DNA of 64,000 bases from CAYWMY01 sp046352935 (GCA_046352935.1 JAXMGR010000002.1:207674-271673); one strand, 5' to 3'; shown: positions 35,319 through 44,044, counted from the first letter of the stretch. Notes: generated from the letters alone by a model not told the origin. Numbers and translations: made by a program.

Positions 35319-37039
35319 GGCCCCGCCTGCACGAGCGTGGCCGACGAGACATTGCGCAGGTCGTCGGGCGGCACGGACATGAGGCGCAGTGCGCCGGCGA
35401 TCACCGCGGAGAACACCGGTGCCGCGACCTCACCACCGTAGTAGTGGCCGCCGCTCGGGTCGTCGATGACGACGAGCGCCGCGAGCTTGGGCCGCGTGGC
35501 CGGCACGACGCCACCGAACACCGCCGTGTAGTGATTCGTCGAGTATCCACCGGCCGTGGCCTTCCACGCCGTGCCCGTCTTGCCGGCGACGCGGTAACCC
35601 GGCACGGAGGCGCGCTTGCCGGTGCCGTCGGGTGTGACCACCCGCTCCAGCAGTCCGATCAGGTCGCGCGCGGTCCGCTCGGGCAGCACGCGTTCACCCG
35701 CCACGGGTCCGTCGACGCGGCGGAAGGTGACCGGGCGCCGGACGCCGACCGCGCCCACCGTCGCATAGGCCTGCGCGAGCTGCAGCGGCGTCACGGACAG
35801 GCCGTAGCCGTAGGCCATGGTCGCGATGCCGATCGGGCGCCAGTCCGCGGCCGGCCCGAGCAGGCCCGCGGATTCCGCGGGGAAGCCGCTCGCGGTGACC
35901 TCACCGAAGCCGAGTCCGTGCAGCGTCTTCCAGATCTGCTGGCGGTCGAGCGACAGCGCGATCTTCGCCATCGCGACGTTGCTCGACTTCGCGATGACCG
36001 TCGACAGGTCGGCGATGCCGATCGGGTGCTCGTCGGTGATGGTCTTGATGCCGACCCGCAGCGAGCCCGGGGTCGTGTCCACGATGGAGTCCGCGCGGTA
36101 ACGGCCCGAGGCCAGTGCCGCCGCGACGATGAAGGGCTTGATGCTGGAACCCGGCTCGAAGATGTCGGTCGCGGCGCGGTTGCGATAGCGGCCCACTTCG
36201 TACTGCTCGCGGTCGTTGGGGTTGAACGACGGCTGGTTCACCATCGCCAGCACCTCGCCCGTCTCGACATCGAGCACGACGACCGAGCCCGCGCGGGCCT
36301 GGAAATCGCGGATCGCGGACTTCAGTTCGCGATAGGCGAGGTACTGGATGCGCAGGTCGATGCTGGTCTGCAGGTCGGTGCCGGGACGCGGCGCGCGGAT
36401 GCTCTCGACGTTCTCGACGGTCCGCCCCAGGTTGTCCTTGATGACGCGCTTCGCGCCGGCCTGTCCGGCGAGCGTGCGGTCGTAGAGCAGCTCGAGCCCT
36501 TCCTGCCCCGCCTCGTCGACGCTCGTGAAGCCGAGCAGGTGGCCCGTGACCTCGCCGTTCGGATAGAAGCGCCGGTACTCGCGCAGCAGGTAGGTGCCCG
36601 GGATGCCGAGCTTCTTGACGCGCGCGGCGGTCGCCGGCTCCATGTGCCGCGCGACATAGAGGAATTCGCGATCGAGGTTGCTGCTGATGCGCTGCGCGAG
36701 CCACTGGCGGTCGCGCTGCAGGGCCCGCGCGAGCCGGTCGATGCGCTCGGGGTCCGTGCCGATCTCCTTCGGGTTGACCCAGACGCTGTCCACGGGCGAG
36801 CTGACGGCCAGCGGCTCGCCGAAGCGGTCGAGGATGGCGCCGCGGCTCGCGGGCATCCGAGCCTCGCGCATGAACCGCCGGTCGCCCTGGCGCTCGAGGA
36901 AATTCTGGTTCAGGACCTGCAGGTCGACGGCCCGCAGCAGCAGCGCCACCGCGAACGCGGCGAGCAGCCCGAGCACGAAGCGCATGCGCAGCCGGAAGCG
37001 GCGCGGATCGATCTCGGCGGTGTCGCTGCCGTTCCTCAT
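35315..37039 (-). CDS. ftsI: Peptidoglycan transpeptidase FtsI (PBP3)
   Basis: 574 residues from ATG 37039, coupled by ATGA to ftsL. One N-terminal membrane helix (~residues 18-40), a PBP-dimer domain with RGAILDRFGEPLAVS near 70, and the transpeptidase domain. The active-site triad is complete: SSIKP (~299), SSN in AKSSNVAMAK (~354) and KTGT (~487). It cross-links septal peptidoglycan with FtsW. Confidence 0.97.
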   Translation of the reverse strand: MRNGSDTAEIDPRRFRLRMRFVLGLLAAFAVALLLRAVDLQVLNQNFLERQGDRRFMREARMPASRGAILDRFGEPLAVSSPVDSVWVNPKEIGTDPERIDRLARALQRDRQWLAQRISSNLDREFLYVARHMEPATAARVKKLGIPGTYLLREYRRFYPNGEVTGHLLGFTSVDEAGQEGLELLYDRTLAGQAGAKRVIKDNLGRTVENVESIRAPRPGTDLQTSIDLRIQYLAYRELKSAIRDFQARAGSVVVLDVETGEVLAMVNQPSFNPNDREQYEVGRYRNRAATDIFEPGSSIKPFIVAAALASGRYRADSIVDTTPGSLRVGIKTITDEHPIGIADLSTVIAKSSNVAMAKIALSLDRQQIWKTLHGLGFGEVTASGFPAESAGLLGPAADWRPIGIATMAYGYGLSVTPLQLAQAYATVGAVGVRRPVTFRRVDGPVAGERVLPERTARDLIGLLERVVTPDGTGKRASVPGYRVAGKTGTAWKATAGGYSTNHYTAVFGGVVPATRPKLAALVVIDDPSGGHYYGGEVAAPVFSAVIAGALRLMSVPPDDLRNVSSATLVQAGP

Positions 37040-37311
37040 GGCGTGACGATGCGGACCTCGGCGGGCCTCGGCAGCGTCATGCCGAGACGCCGGTTGGCAA
37101 CCTGCTCGACGAACCCGTGGTTCGACCAGGCGCTCTGCTCCAGCTGCAGCTGGTTCCATTCGATGTTCAGCCGGTCCCGCTCGGCCGACAGCCGCTCCAG
37201 CTCCACGAACAGCGTGCGCGCCTGGTGGCGCACGTAGACGACGCCGGCCGCCGAGGCGACCACGGCGAGCCAGAGGAGCGGCACGACGACCAGCATCCAG
37301 CGCGACTTCAT
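37036..37311 (-). CDS. ftsL: Cell division protein FtsL
   Basis: 91 residues: a very short cytoplasmic tail, one membrane helix (~6-25, LVVVPLLWLAVVASAAGVVY) and a periplasmic heptad-rich helix (RTLFVELERLSAERDRLNIE, ~33-60). Sequence identity in this family is low, so the call rests on size, topology and position between rsmH and ftsI, which are decisive. It forms the FtsQLB complex. Confidence 0.94.
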   Translation of the reverse strand: MKSRWMLVVVPLLWLAVVASAAGVVYVRHQARTLFVELERLSAERDRLNIEWNQLQLEQSAWSNHGFVEQVANRRLGMTLPRPAEVRIVTP

Positions 37312-38267
37312 GCGGCGAGCCTCCGGGCGGCGCGCAGCACGGCGCTGCGGGCGCGCGGATTGCGCCCGATCTCCTCGTCCGAGGGGAACACGGCCTTGCC
37401 CACACGCTCGAGCCTGGCGCGCGCCTGTGGCGGCACCTGCGGCAGTCCGGCCCAGGCCGGATCGTCCTGCGACTCGTCACGCATGAAGCGCTTCACGAGG
37501 CGGTCCTCGAGCGAATGGAAGCTGATGACCACGAGCCGCCCGCCGGGTCCGAGCACCGCGACGGCCTGCGGCAGCACGGCCGCGAGCTCCTCGAGTTCGC
37601 GGTTGATGTGCATGCGGATGGCCTGGAAGGTGCGCGTCGCCGGGTGCTTCCCGGGCTCGCGCGTCGGCACGGCGGAGGCGACGATCGCCGCGAGCGCCGT
37701 CGTCGTGGCGATGGGTGCCTCGGCACGCGCCGCGACGATCGCGCGGGCGATGCGCCGCGCGAAGCGGTCCTCGCCGAGACGCGCGATCACCGACGCGAGC
37801 TCGCGCTCGTCGACACCGGCGAGCCACGCCGCGGCCGACGGGCCGGAGGTCGGGTCCATGCGCATGTCGAGCGGACCTTCGCGCAGGAAGCTGAAGCCGC
37901 GCGCCCCCGTGTCGAGCTGCGGCGAAGACACGCCGAGGTCGACGAGCACGCCGCTCGCGGCGCGTCCACCCGCGCGCGCGAGCGCGGCCAGGGCGGAAAA
38001 GGACGCATGCACGACGGTCACCCGTGAATCTCCAGCGAACATCTCGCGGCCGTGGGATACCGCCTCCGGATCGCGATCGATCGCGAGCAGCATCCCCTGC
38101 GGCCCCAGTCGCGCCACGATCTCGCGGGCATGCCCCCCGCGACCGAGGGTCGCGTCGATGTAGAAGCCGTCGGGCTCGACATCGAGCATCGCGAGCGCCT
38201 CGGCGCACAGCACCGGCGCGTGTCCGCCAGCCGTGTCCCGTTCGCGCGCTTCCTCTCCGCCCTCCAC
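37308..38267 (-). CDS. rsmH: 16S rRNA (cytosine1402-N4)-methyltransferase RsmH (MraW)
   Basis: 319 residues from GTG 38267, eight bases after the mraZ stop; no other plausible start precedes the conserved HAPVLCAEAL. SAM-site motifs: DATLGRGGHAREI and LLAIDRDPEAV, then GVLVDLGVSSPQLD. The C-terminal SFHSLEDRLVKRFM segment is highly conserved. It methylates the ribosomal decoding centre at C1402, the same base as RsmI, whose gene is nearby. Confidence 0.95.
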   Translation of the reverse strand: MEGGEEARERDTAGGHAPVLCAEALAMLDVEPDGFYIDATLGRGGHAREIVARLGPQGMLLAIDRDPEAVSHGREMFAGDSRVTVVHASFSALAALARAGGRAASGVLVDLGVSSPQLDTGARGFSFLREGPLDMRMDPTSGPSAAAWLAGVDERELASVIARLGEDRFARRIARAIVAARAEAPIATTTALAAIVASAVPTREPGKHPATRTFQAIRMHINRELEELAAVLPQAVAVLGPGGRLVVISFHSLEDRLVKRFMRDESQDDPAWAGLPQVPPQARARLERVGKAVFPSDEEIGRNPRARSAVLRAARRLAA

Positions 38268-38274
38268 GGCGGGA

Positions 38275-38727
38275 TCAGATGGACAGCGACTCGAGTTCCG
38301 CGGGCAGGTCGGCCGGCGCATCCGGGGCGCGCAGCCAGTCGTCGCGGCGCTCGTTCCAGCGCTGTTCATCCCAGAGTTCGAAGCGGGTGCCCTGGCCGAT
38401 GAGGATGACGTTGCGATCAAGGTGCGCGAACTCCCGCAGTTTCGGCGGCACGAGCAGCCGTCCCTGGCCATCCAGTTCGACATCGGTCGCGTGGCCGACC
38501 ATGAGCCGCTGCAGGCGTCGCGCCTGGGGGTTCAGCGTCGGTAGCCGCATGAGCTTGCGCTCGATCTCTTCCCAGTCCGGCAGGGGGTACAGGAGCAGGC
38601 ATTCGTCGCGATCGACCGTCACGACGACGTTGCCCTGGCAACGCTCGACCAGCCGCTCCCGATACCGGGTGGGCAGAACCATCCGGCCTTTGGCATCGAG
38701 GGTGACTTTGTTGGCGCCGCGAAACAC
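38275..38727 (-). CDS. mraZ: Transcriptional regulator MraZ
   Basis: 150 residues from GTG 38727, where the family's MFRG start is found (FRGANKVTLDAKGR). Two AbrB-like swapped-hairpin repeats are visible: DAKGRMVLPTRYRE and DGQGRLLVPPKLRE, each with the conserved DNA-binding DxxGR. An upstream ATG at 38757 would give an extended protein but would lie within the MraZ operator, so the GTG is preferred. MraZ represses its own dcw promoter by binding the boxes just upstream. Confidence 0.94.
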   Translation of the reverse strand: MFRGANKVTLDAKGRMVLPTRYRERLVERCQGNVVVTVDRDECLLLYPLPDWEEIERKLMRLPTLNPQARRLQRLMVGHATDVELDGQGRLLVPPKLREFAHLDRNVILIGQGTRFELWDEQRWNERRDDWLRAPDAPADLPAELESLSI

Positions 38728-38751
38728 AGGGATCCCCGAATGGGCCGGGTG

Positions 38752-38776
38752 GCCCATTTCCTCCCACTTTTTCCCA
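38752..38776 (-). promoter_or_regulatory. MraZ operator: three TGGGN boxes
   Basis: On the minus strand the boxes TGGGA, TGGGA and TGGGC start exactly ten bases apart, separated by five-base spacers, the arrangement reported for MraZ binding sites. They lie between the -10 element and the mraZ start codon, a position suited to autorepression. Confidence 0.85.
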
Positions 38777-38785
38777 CTTGTCGCC

Positions 38786-38814
38786 ACTATAGGCAGCAGG
38801 GTGCCGCGGGTCAA
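38786..38814 (-). promoter_or_regulatory. Sigma-70 promoter of mraZ (Pmra) and the dcw cluster
   Basis: On the minus strand TTGACC (38814-38809) and TATAGT (38791-38786) are separated by 17 bases. Transcription should start near 38779, just before the first MraZ box. No other strong promoter is obvious in the tightly packed dcw genes. Confidence 0.85.
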
Positions 38815-38998
38815 CGCCCGTCCGAGAAATTTTTTCCGGTACCTCAAGAACTTAGGCGCGCCAGGACGGCGGGCCGGGCGGGCCCGGGGCCCATCCAGAA
38901 TCAGCGACTTAGACGCCGGTCTTAGAGCGGATTATGAGAAAAGGCGCCCGCGGTGGGATTTTCGTGGCGCCGGGTGGGAAAAAGGGGAAGTGGAAGAT

Positions 38999-39374
38999 GG
39001 GAGTCGGCCGGTAAGCCGGGTTCTGTCGAGGACAGTCATTCATCTGGGATATCCGTCGCCGGATACCTCGAGCAGCCTACCCGGAAGCGCGCGCGGGCCG
39101 CGCGTCGCGGCCCCTGCGGACCGCATGCTTCCCTATTTGGCCTTGCTCCTGGCGGGGTTTGCCGTGCCGTGACCGTTACCGGCCCCGCGGTGCGCTCTTA
39201 CCGCACCATTTCACCCTTGCCGTCGCGTGGATCGCTCCGCGCGCTTGGGCGGTATCTTTCTGTTGCACTTTCCGTCGGCTCGCGCCGCCCAGGCGTTACC
39301 TGGCGCCATGCCCTTCGGAGCCCGGACTTTCCTCCATTTTCCAGCGGAAAACAGCGACTGTCTGGCCGACTCCC
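38999..39374 (-). ncRNA. rnpB: RNase P RNA (class A)
   Basis: The minus strand carries the universally conserved RNase P blocks: GAGGAAAGTCCGGGCTCC at 39334-39317 near the 5' end and ACAGAACCCGGCTTA at 39026-39012 near the 3' end. The outer helix P1 is formed by GGGAGTCGGCC (39374-39364) and GGCCGACTCCC (39009-38999), which pair perfectly, so both ends are well placed. Length is about 376 nt, as in other gammaproteobacteria. It is the ribozyme that trims tRNA 5' ends. Its position between rsmI and mraZ is common in this class. Confidence 0.96.
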
Positions 39375-39380
39375 GCAGCC

Positions 39381-39409
39381 AAGATAGGGCGCGGCGACGT
39401 ACAACTCAA
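39381..39409 (-). promoter_or_regulatory. Sigma-70 promoter of rnpB
   Basis: On the minus strand TTGAGT (39409-39404) and TATCTT (39386-39381) stand 17 bases apart. The start predicted seven bases downstream is 39374, exactly the first base of helix P1. Confidence 0.85.
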
Positions 39410-39467
39410 GTCCGCGGTGGCGGAGATCGCAATGGACACCGGTCGACGGAACGACGCGAGGCGTCGG

Positions 39468-40328
39468 CTATGCATCGCGTTCGCGCGCGAGCTCGAGCGC
39501 GCGCGCGTAGGCGCGGTTGCGCTTCGCGCCCGAGATCTCCGCAGCGAGGTCCGCGGCGCGCGAGACCGGCAGCGCGCGCAGCAGCGGCCCGAGCACGCGA
39601 TCGAGCGCGGCCGTGTCGTCGGCTTCGGCAGCGGGTGCGGCGGCGCGGCCCGCCACGACGAGCACGAGTTCACCACGTGCAAGGTCCTCGTCGCCGGCGA
39701 GACGCGACACCAGCTCGCCCAGCGTGCCGGAATAGTGCGTCTCGTGCGCCTTCGTCAGCTCGCGCGCGATCGCCGCCTCGCGATCGGCGCCGAAACAGTC
39801 CGCGAGGTCGGCGAGCAGCGCGTGGACGCGGTGCGGCGCCTCGTAGAACACCAGCGTGCGGGCCTCGGTGGCGAGCGCGGCGAGGCGTTCGCGCCGCTCG
39901 CTGCGACGCGCCGGCAGGAAGCCCTCGAAGACGAAGCGGTCGGTCGCGATGCCGGCGACCGACAGCGCGGCGATCGCCGCGCAGGGCCCGGGGACCGGCA
40001 CGACGGCGATGCCGTGCGCCCGCGCGGCGCGCACGAGCAGGAAGCCCGGATCGCTGACGAGCGGCGTGCCCGCGTCGGTGACCAGCGCGATCCGCGCGCC
40101 GTCGCGGAGACGCTGGACGATGCCCGCCACGCGCTCGTGCTCGTTGTGTTCGTGCAGCGACTGCAGCGGCCGGTCGATGCCGATCCGCCGCAGCAGCTGG
40201 CCCGTGTGGCGCGTGTCCTCGGCCGCGATCAGGTCCACGCCCGCCAGCGTCTCCCTCGCGCGGGGCGACAGGTCGCCCACGTTGCCGATCGGCGTCGCCA
40301 CCACGTAAAGAACACCCTGCGCGCGCAC
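39468..40328 (-). CDS. rsmI: 16S rRNA (cytidine1402-2'-O)-methyltransferase RsmI
   Basis: 286 residues from GTG 40328, matching E. coli RsmI in length; GAGGGCGGA upstream is the ribosome site, and the alternative GTG 40352 lies before it. TP-methylase signatures: VLYVVATPIGNVGDLSPRA, AAEDTRHTGQLL, LVTDAGTPLVSDPG and PVPGPCAAIAAL. It completes the dimethylation of C1402 begun by RsmH. It is divergent from lpoA. Confidence 0.96.
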   Translation of the reverse strand: MRAQGVLYVVATPIGNVGDLSPRARETLAGVDLIAAEDTRHTGQLLRRIGIDRPLQSLHEHNEHERVAGIVQRLRDGARIALVTDAGTPLVSDPGFLLVRAARAHGIAVVPVPGPCAAIAALSVAGIATDRFVFEGFLPARRSERRERLAALATEARTLVFYEAPHRVHALLADLADCFGADREAAIARELTKAHETHYSGTLGELVSRLAGDEDLARGELVLVVAGRAAAPAAEADDTAALDRVLGPLLRALPVSRAADLAAEISGAKRNRAYARALELARERDA

Positions 40329-40384
40329 TATAATTCCGCCCTCGACCGGCACCCCGCCGCGATCCTCGCCAAGGCAGGCCGCTG

Positions 40385-42244
40385 ATGCAAGCCACGACTC
40401 CGCCCTCCATCCGCCTCCTCGCCTGCGCGCTGCTGCTGCCGCTGCTGCTCACCGCCTGCGAGGCCGCGGGTCCGGTGCGCGCGGGTCAGACGCCGCCGGA
40501 GGAGCGCGCGCGGCAGGCCGCCGAGCGCGGCGACCATGCCGCCGCCGCGCGCGCCTGGGAACAGGCGGCCACGCGCGGCGAGCCACCCGAGCGCATCGCC
40601 GCGCGGCTCGCGGCCGCGCGCGAATGGATCGCCGCCGGTGACGCCACCGGCGCCGAGCGCGTGCTCGCGGCGCTGAAGCCGCCGCTCACGCCCGGCGAGG
40701 ACCTCGAGCGATCACGGCTGCTCGCCGAGCTCGCACTGCTGCGCCGCGACCCGACCCGCGCGCTCGCGCTGCTGAACGACGCGCCGCCCGCAACCGTGAC
40801 ACCCGCGGTACTGGAAACACGCGCCCGCGCGCTGTTCGCCGCCAATCGCGTCGTCGAGGCGACGCGCACGATGATCGCGCGCGAGCGCCAGACGACGGAC
40901 GCCGCCGCCCTCGCCGCGGGCCGCCGCGTGCTCACGGGCGAGCTGCGCAAGGCCGCGCGCGCCGGCGCCGATTTCACGCCGCCCGCCGGGGCCGATGCAA
41001 CGCTGGCCGGATGGCTGGACCTGGGCCGTACGCTGCAGACCGTCGAGCGCAACCCGCAGCGTGCGCGCGGCGAGCTCGTGTCGTTCCGCGCGCGGCACCC
41101 GGGGCATCCGGCCGGTGGCGAGCCCGCTCGCGAGCTGCTCCAGGAACTCGCCGCGCAGGGCGAGTATCCGGGCCAGGTCGCGCTGCTGCTGCCCGTATCG
41201 GGCCGGATGCACACCCTCGGGCTCGCGGTGCGCGATGGATTCATGGCGGGCTATTACCAGCAGGACGCGGGAGCGCGGCCCCGCGTGCGCGTCTACGACA
41301 CCGCCGCAACGGACGTGGCCAGCGCCTATCTGGCGGCGCTGACCGATGGTGCGGATTTCGTGGTCGGCCCGCTGACACGAGAGGAAGTCGCGGCGCTGGC
41401 GCAGGTCGCGGACGGGCGCGTCAACACGCTCGCCCTGAACCACGCGCCCGATGGAGCGACCACGCCGCGGCGCTTCTACCAGTTCGCGCTGCCACCCGAG
41501 GACGAGGCGCGCGCCGTCGCGCGGCGCGCGCTCGCCGAGGGCCGGTCCCGCGCCGTCGCGCTCGCGCCGAACACCGAGTGGGGGCGGCGGGTGGTCGGCG
41601 CCTTCCGCGAGGAGCTCGAGCGCGGTGGCGGGCAGCTCGTGGAGCAGCAGCTCTACCTGCCGGCCACGACCGACTTCCAGTCGACCATCGAGTCGCTGCT
41701 GCGCGTCACCCGCGTGCCCCTGACTCCGTCCGTTCCGCCGGGCGGCACCCCGCCCTCGAAGCCGCAGTTCGCCTATAACCTGCGCAGCGACGTCGACTTC
41801 ATCTTCATGCCGGCCCAGCCCACGCAGGGACGCCTCGTGCGGCCGCAGCTCAAGTTCCACCACGCGGGCGCCCTGCCCGCCTATGCGACCTCGGACATCT
41901 ACGAGCCCAGCGAGTCGGCGAACACCGATCTCGACGGCGTAGCGTTCCCGGACATGCCCTGGATGATCGACGAGGCAGCCGAATCGGGGGCACGCGGCAC
42001 GATCCAGCGGCTGTGGCCGGAGCGCGCGCGGCGGCGCGGCCGGCTGTTCGCGCTCGGATTCGACGCCTACCGTCTGGTCGGCGAGATCGCGGGCGCCCGC
42101 TCGCCCTTCGCGAAGCCGGTCGCGGGCGCGACGGGCCTGCTGACGCTCGATGCCGACCGGCGCGTGCGCCGCGAGCTCGACTGGGCGCAGATCCGCGGCG
42201 GACAGCCGCGCCTGCTCGCGATCAGCGAGCCCCTGTCGCCGTGA
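40385..42244 (+). CDS. lpoA: Penicillin-binding protein activator LpoA (lipoprotein)
   Basis: 619 residues. A lipoprotein signal with lipobox LLTAC puts the lipid on Cys25, with no Asp at +2, so outer-membrane delivery is expected. The N-terminal ~240 residues are Ala/Arg-rich and TPR-like; the C-terminal part has a periplasmic-binding-protein fold (VALLLPVSGRMHTLGLAVRDGF onwards). LpoA reaches through the wall to stimulate PBP1a. A TATAAT at 40329-40334 is a possible -10 element, but its -35 is poor. The stop overlaps the start of yraN (GTGA). The rsmI|lpoA-yraN order is conserved. Confidence 0.93.
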   Translation: MQATTPPSIRLLACALLLPLLLTACEAAGPVRAGQTPPEERARQAAERGDHAAAARAWEQAATRGEPPERIAARLAAAREWIAAGDATGAERVLAALKPPLTPGEDLERSRLLAELALLRRDPTRALALLNDAPPATVTPAVLETRARALFAANRVVEATRTMIARERQTTDAAALAAGRRVLTGELRKAARAGADFTPPAGADATLAGWLDLGRTLQTVERNPQRARGELVSFRARHPGHPAGGEPARELLQELAAQGEYPGQVALLLPVSGRMHTLGLAVRDGFMAGYYQQDAGARPRVRVYDTAATDVASAYLAALTDGADFVVGPLTREEVAALAQVADGRVNTLALNHAPDGATTPRRFYQFALPPEDEARAVARRALAEGRSRAVALAPNTEWGRRVVGAFREELERGGGQLVEQQLYLPATTDFQSTIESLLRVTRVPLTPSVPPGGTPPSKPQFAYNLRSDVDFIFMPAQPTQGRLVRPQLKFHHAGALPAYATSDIYEPSESANTDLDGVAFPDMPWMIDEAAESGARGTIQRLWPERARRRGRLFALGFDAYRLVGEIAGARSPFAKPVAGATGLLTLDADRRVRRELDWAQIRGGQPRLLAISEPLSP

Positions 42245-42618
42245 CCGGCCCGGCGCCGCATCTCGCCGCGGGTCGCGCGGCCGAGGAAGCGGCGACGGCC
42301 TTTCTCGCACAGCAGGGTTACGTGCCGCTCGCGCGCAATCTGCGCTGCGGCCGCACGGAGATCGACATCGTGGCGCGCGATCGCGGGACGCTCGCGATCG
42401 TGGAGGTGCGTTATCGCGGGCGGCGCGATTTCGGCGGCGCGGCCGCGAGCATCACGCGCTCGAAGCAGCGCCACGTGGTCCACGCGGCGCGGCTGCTGCT
42501 CGCGCGCGAGCCGGCGTTCGCGCGACTGCCCGTGCGCTTCGACGTGGTCGAGGTCGAGCCCGGCGACGGCGCGCTGGCCTGCCGGCTGATCCGCGGCGCG
42601 TTCGACGCGGGCGCGTGA
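42241..42618 (+). CDS. yraN: YraN family protein (UPF0102, predicted nuclease fold)
   Basis: 125 residues from GTG 42241, overlapping the lpoA stop. It has the restriction-endonuclease-like core of UPF0102: GRAAEEAATAFLAQQGY, RNLRCGRTEIDIVARD (E...D active-site pattern) and IVEVRYR, where E-x-R replaces the more usual E-x-K. Its cellular role is not established. It is the last gene before a REP-like element. Confidence 0.92.
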   Translation: MTGPAPHLAAGRAAEEAATAFLAQQGYVPLARNLRCGRTEIDIVARDRGTLAIVEVRYRGRRDFGGAAASITRSKQRHVVHAARLLLAREPAFARLPVRFDVVEVEPGDGALACRLIRGAFDAGA

Positions 42619-42650
42619 ACGCATCATCGCACGGCGCCTTTCCGGGACAC

Positions 42651-42873
42651 GGGGGGGGGGGGAAATGGGGACATTCACGATTTCCGCGATGGATGATCCT
42701 GTCGCGCGGGCTGTTTGACGGAGGGCCCGCTGGGCCCGCCCCAAATCCTCAGGCGGGCTACGCGGGCCCTCCTACGCGCCCGCGCGACTCTGGCGCTGCG
42801 GCAGAAAATCGTGAATGTCCCCATTCCCCCCATTCCCCCGCTCGGCGCCCCGCAGGAAATCGTGAATGTCCCG
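42651..42873. repeat. REP-like inverted-repeat element with G12 tract
   Basis: The element begins with a run of 12 Gs (42651-42662). An outer inverted repeat follows: TGGGGACATTCACGATTT at 42666-42683 against its complement inside 42801-42823. It encloses a strong hairpin, arms 42720-42740 and 42752-42772, pairing 18 of 21 bases around an 11-base loop. A third copy of the outer motif, in the same orientation as the second, lies at 42852-42873. It ends five bases before the stop of the attH-like gene. There is no coding capacity. This looks like a REP/BIME-type element moved by a RAYT transposase elsewhere (inference). Confidence 0.75.
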
Positions 42874-42877
42874 TCCC

Positions 42878-44044
42878 TCACCGCAGCCGCAGCGGCTCGC
42901 CGTAGCCCGTGAGTTCGAGGTAGCCGCGGCCGACGCGGCGGCCGTCACGCAGGGCCGTGACCGCGCCTTCCCAGTACACCGCGCCCGTCGAGCGGCGCGT
43001 GTCGCTCTCCTGGTCATCCATGAAGGGTCGCAGCGCGATCGCGAAGTCGCCCGCGGTCACGCGCCACTCGACCGGGTACTCGATGCCCGTGCGCGGTGAA
43101 CGCCAGCGGCGGCCCGGCGTGAACACCACCTCAGGCGGCGAGAACACGCGCACGCGGCCCTGCGCGTTGCGCAGCGTGCCGCCGGCCCAGCGCGTGCGCT
43201 GCTGCGCGTCGCGGATGCGGAAAGCCATCAGCGCGCCGCCATCGTCGAGATCGAGGCCGATCCAGTCCCAGCCGCTCGCGCCGGCCTCCAGATATTCGCT
43301 CGACCACTCGTGATCGAGCCAGGCCGTGCCCGTGACGCGAGCGACATGCCCGTCGCGCGTGACGCGGCCCGTCACGCCGAGCTGCGGCAGACTGTAGTAC
43401 CAGCTCGCCGCCAGCGGCGATGCGCCCTTGCGGCTGAGGCCGCCTTCGCCGTGCAGCAGCGGCGCCTGCGTCGGCGCGAACTCCAGCGCCAGCGCGAAAC
43501 CGGCCGCGTCGATGCGGGTCACGAAGCTCGCCCCCTGCCCGACACACGATCGGTCGCGGTCGTGGCCATGCGCAATGCCCGGACAGGCTCGCAGCGACCA
43601 GCGGTCCAGCCACACGCGCAGGTCGCCCGGCGTCGCGCCCGCGAGGCCGAGGGCGGCCCGCGCACTGCGCTGGTCGTGCCACAGCCGTCCGCGATGCGCA
43701 TCGGCGAGAGCGGCGTGCGTGATGATCACCTCGTGCGGCGTGAAGGCGCTGGGGTTGCCGGTGGCCACGGTACCGGGACGCGAGCGGAAGAACGTGACCT
43801 GGAAGCCGAGGTCCTCGCCGGCCTCCGTGCGCAGCCAGCCCGTGACGTACCACCACTCCGTGCGGAACGCGGGGTGGCTGCCGTGATCGCGAGGCAGCGA
43901 AAGCGTCGTGCCGGGTCTCACCGCCGCGAACGCGACATCTTCCGCAACCGCCGGCCCCGCCAGGCACGCGGTGAGCAGCGCGACGCCGCGACCCGAACCG
44001 ACGCACCGCAGGACTGCCACGAGGAATGCCGCGGGGCGCATCAC
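42878..44044 (-). CDS. AttH-like lipocalin-fold protein (carotenoid 1,2-hydratase-like family)
   Basis: 388 residues with an N-terminal signal peptide cleaved after AVA (~residue 34). Family motifs include HPAFRTEWWYVTGWL near 57, RKGASPLAASWYYSLPQLGVTG near 205, and GTAWLDHEWSSEYLE near 238. AttH/CrtC-like proteins have two lipocalin-like barrels. Here the protein is the third member of an ABC export operon, coupled to the permease by ATGA, so it is probably a periplasmic carrier or processing partner of lipid-like cargo. Confidence 0.85.
   Translation of the reverse strand: MMRPAAFLVAVLRCVGSGRGVALLTACLAGPAVAEDVAFAAVRPGTTLSLPRDHGSHPAFRTEWWYVTGWLRTEAGEDLGFQVTFFRSRPGTVATGNPSAFTPHEVIITHAALADAHRGRLWHDQRSARAALGLAGATPGDLRVWLDRWSLRACPGIAHGHDRDRSCVGQGASFVTRIDAAGFALALEFAPTQAPLLHGEGGLSRKGASPLAASWYYSLPQLGVTGRVTRDGHVARVTGTAWLDHEWSSEYLEAGASGWDWIGLDLDDGGALMAFRIRDAQQRTRWAGGTLRNAQGRVRVFSPPEVVFTPGRRWRSPRTGIEYPVEWRVTAGDFAIALRPFMDDQESDTRRSTGAVYWEGAVTALRDGRRVGRGYLELTGYGEPLRLR

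Noticed and set aside
38728..38847. N-terminally extended MraZ starting at 38757 or 38847
   Set aside because: These starts would place the operator or promoter inside the coding region; the family starts at FRGAN.
42651..42662. G12 tract as a phase-variation switch
   Set aside because: It is 32 bases downstream of yraN and not in a coding frame or obvious promoter.
42651..42873. Short CRISPR array
   Set aside because: Only three copies, in both orientations and with unequal spacers; fits a REP/BIME-type element better.
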